A stretch of 64,000 bases of DNA, taken from positions 251,798-315,797 of the forward strand of contig NZ_JACYMM010000008.1 of assembly GCF_020858115.1 (NCBI RefSeq). Reading direction: 5' to 3'. Below are positions 63,102 to 64,000 of this stretch, piece after piece. The notes beneath the pieces were generated by a model. It ran no database searches. It was not told the origin of the DNA and was given only the letters and a program-made list of their open reading frames with translations. The translations under genes and the position numbers were made by a program. This stretch comes from Janthinobacterium sp. FW305-129 (lineage in GTDB: Bacteria > Pseudomonadota > Gammaproteobacteria > Burkholderiales > Burkholderiaceae_D). Positions within the stretch are counted from its first letter, which is position 1. Each line of letters begins with the position of its first letter.

Positions 63102-63510
63102 AAGTATTTCTATAGTTGTTATTGACAGTGATCAAACGGAAGACAAAGACCGATGACATCACCGTCAATATTGACACGGTGATGTCCGGTAGTGTACCGG
63201 AGGACGCCTTGGTTTGCCTAACGGACAGCGTGTCGGAAACAGTACAAGACGCCCGCCGATGAAAAAAAGGAGAAAAGCTGCGCAATGCATTTGACTTCGG
63301 CAAATATTGCTCTATAATCTCGGTCTCTTGCAGCGACAAACCTTCACGGGGATGCAGTTGCAGGAAAGCGGTACAGGGTTGATGTGCAGTATGGAGCGAA
63401 AGCTCATCTGGCGCAAAACTCTTCAAGCCGCTATAATAGCAGAATTGCTGTAAAGTTATTTTGCAACAAGTACTCGAGCAGTAAAAGTAATAAGTCACAG
63501 CAGCATCAGT
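63102..63510. other. Intergenic region between rnr and tRNA-Leu
   Basis: Holds the divergent promoters of rnr and tRNA-Leu. On the plus strand a sigma70 promoter at 63291-63318 and a TATAAT at 63430-63435 are visible. No gene is supported; the leader before the tRNA would be about 190 bases. Confidence 0.6.
63291..63318 (+). promoter_or_regulatory. Sigma70 promoter upstream of tRNA-Leu
   Basis: TTGACT (63291), 16-base spacer, TATAAT (63313-63318). It lies about 190 bases before the tRNA, so the primary transcript has a long leader; a second TATAAT near 63430 may be closer but lacks a clear -35. Confidence 0.7.
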
Positions 63511-63595
63511 GCCCACGTGGCGGAATTGGTAGACGCGCATGGTTCAGGTCCATGTGCCTTCGGGTGTAGGGGTTCGAGTCCCTTCGTGGGCACCA
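63511..63595 (+). tRNA. tRNA-Leu(CAG), first copy
   Basis: GCCCACG acceptor pairs with CGTGGGC, with encoded ACCA end. The anticodon loop TTCAGGT gives CAG, and a long variable arm and GGTTCGAGTCC T-loop are present. It reads CUG. Confidence 0.96.
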
Positions 63596-63614
63596 TTACC
63601 TAATTCGCAAAAGA

Positions 63615-63646
63615 GCCGCAAACTTTCACGAGTTTGCGGCTTTTTT
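63615..63646 (+). terminator. Terminator after the first tRNA-Leu
   Basis: Stem GCCGCAAACT/AGTTTGCGGC with loop TTCACG, followed by six T. It lies 20 bases after the tRNA. Confidence 0.92.
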
Positions 63647-63847
63647 CATTTCCGCGCCAGACATCCCTCCCCCCCCCCCAACATAACTTGGCTGGCCGCA
63701 CAGCGGCGACCGGGCCACGCGGCAAGCCCAAGGACAGAAACAGGCGAAAAAGCGCTGAAAAAAGAGGCAGATTTAGCCTTTTCTCATAGGGAACAGCCAT
63801 TTTCAGCTGAAAAAACATGTTTCTTGAAGAAAAGTGCAAAATGTTGA

Positions 63848-63876
63848 TTGACCGAATGCGCGCCAGCCCTTATGAT
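63848..63876 (+). promoter_or_regulatory. Sigma70 promoter of the second tRNA-Leu
   Basis: TTGACC (63848-63853), 17-base spacer, TATGAT (63871-63876). It lies 49 bases before the tRNA, so the two tRNA-Leu copies are separate transcription units. Confidence 0.75.
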
Positions 63877-63925
63877 TTTGTCCTCGCTGCAGAACACGCA
63901 GCGACAAGCAGCAAGCAGTAACAAT

Positions 63926-64000
63926 GCCCACGTGGCGGAATTGGTAGACGCGCATGGTTCAGGTCCATGTGCCTTCGGGTGTAGGGGTTCGAGTCCCTTG
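63926..64000 (+). tRNA. tRNA-Leu(CAG), second copy, cut by the window end
   Basis: The first 74 bases equal the first copy. The last base before the edge is G where copy 1 has C (position 63585), at the start of the 3' acceptor strand. Either a substitution or a one-base deletion; the window ends before this can be settled. Confidence 0.9.

Larger units (their letters stand above)
63596..63925. other. Spacer between the two tRNA-Leu genes
   Basis: Holds the terminator of the first copy, an 11-C homopolymer run (63669-63679) and the promoter of the second copy. No gene is supported. Confidence 0.6.

Noticed and set aside
60684..63125. An 813-codon plus-strand frame opposite rnr
   Set aside because: Shadow of rnr; no ribosome site, no family motifs.

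Overview
The window is high-GC betaproteobacterial chromosome. Its gene families and orders (ubiUVT, nrdDG with NrdR boxes, cysS-alkA-accA-tilS-lysC, rnr-rlmB, tRNA-linked promoters) fit Burkholderiales. The dispersed hairpins and the mix of Pls/PosA synthetase, Dme metal efflux and a giant type I secreted protein suggest Oxalobacteraceae (Janthinobacterium, Duganella or Massilia type). The genus is an inference from general knowledge, not from a database search.

Left part (1-18.6 kb). An oxygen-independent ubiquinone operon (ubiU-ubiV-ubiT, minus strand) lies beside a class III ribonucleotide reductase operon (nrdD, a separate small glycyl-radical ORF, nrdG). The reductase operon is preceded by two NrdR boxes 31 bp apart. 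Next come a Pls/PosA-type membrane NRPS with its own phosphopantetheinyl transferase, a LysR regulator, a TrpF-like protein, an RlmN-like radical SAM methyltransferase, a YjdM-like protein, a dmeR-dmeF metal efflux pair with a clear operator, a TlpA-type thioredoxin membrane protein, and a DUF2325 gene behind a Fur box.

Accessory segment (18.7-26.8 kb). Four tandem genes resembling PoNe-immunity (PoNi, DUF1910/DUF1911) proteins and a co-transcribed secreted protein are present without a recognisable toxin. They are followed by a chemotaxis receptor, an AT-rich Imm11-like gene, a transposase remnant and a pair of degenerate direct repeats. The segment ends at tRNA-Ser(GCU).

Housekeeping block (26.8-41.1 kb). 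lysC, tilS, accA, a 3-methyladenine glycosylase and cysS form a minus-strand run. ppiA, ppiB, lpxH, a DUF72 gene, a large NHL-repeat lipoprotein, and a GntR/ABC-2 transporter operon with a 19-codon leader ORF follow.

Type I secretion locus (41.8-53.6 kb). A single 7-kb gene encodes a protein of about 2340 residues made almost wholly of alanine-rich 26- and 24-residue repeats with a C-terminal type I secretion-like end. It is followed directly by TolC, an ABC exporter and an HlyD adaptor. This is the most unusual system in the window.

Right part (53.6-64 kb). udk, a class C beta-lactamase-like hydrolase, several small DUF genes, yceH, cysE, rlmB-rnr and two tRNA-Leu(CAG) genes, the second cut by the window edge.
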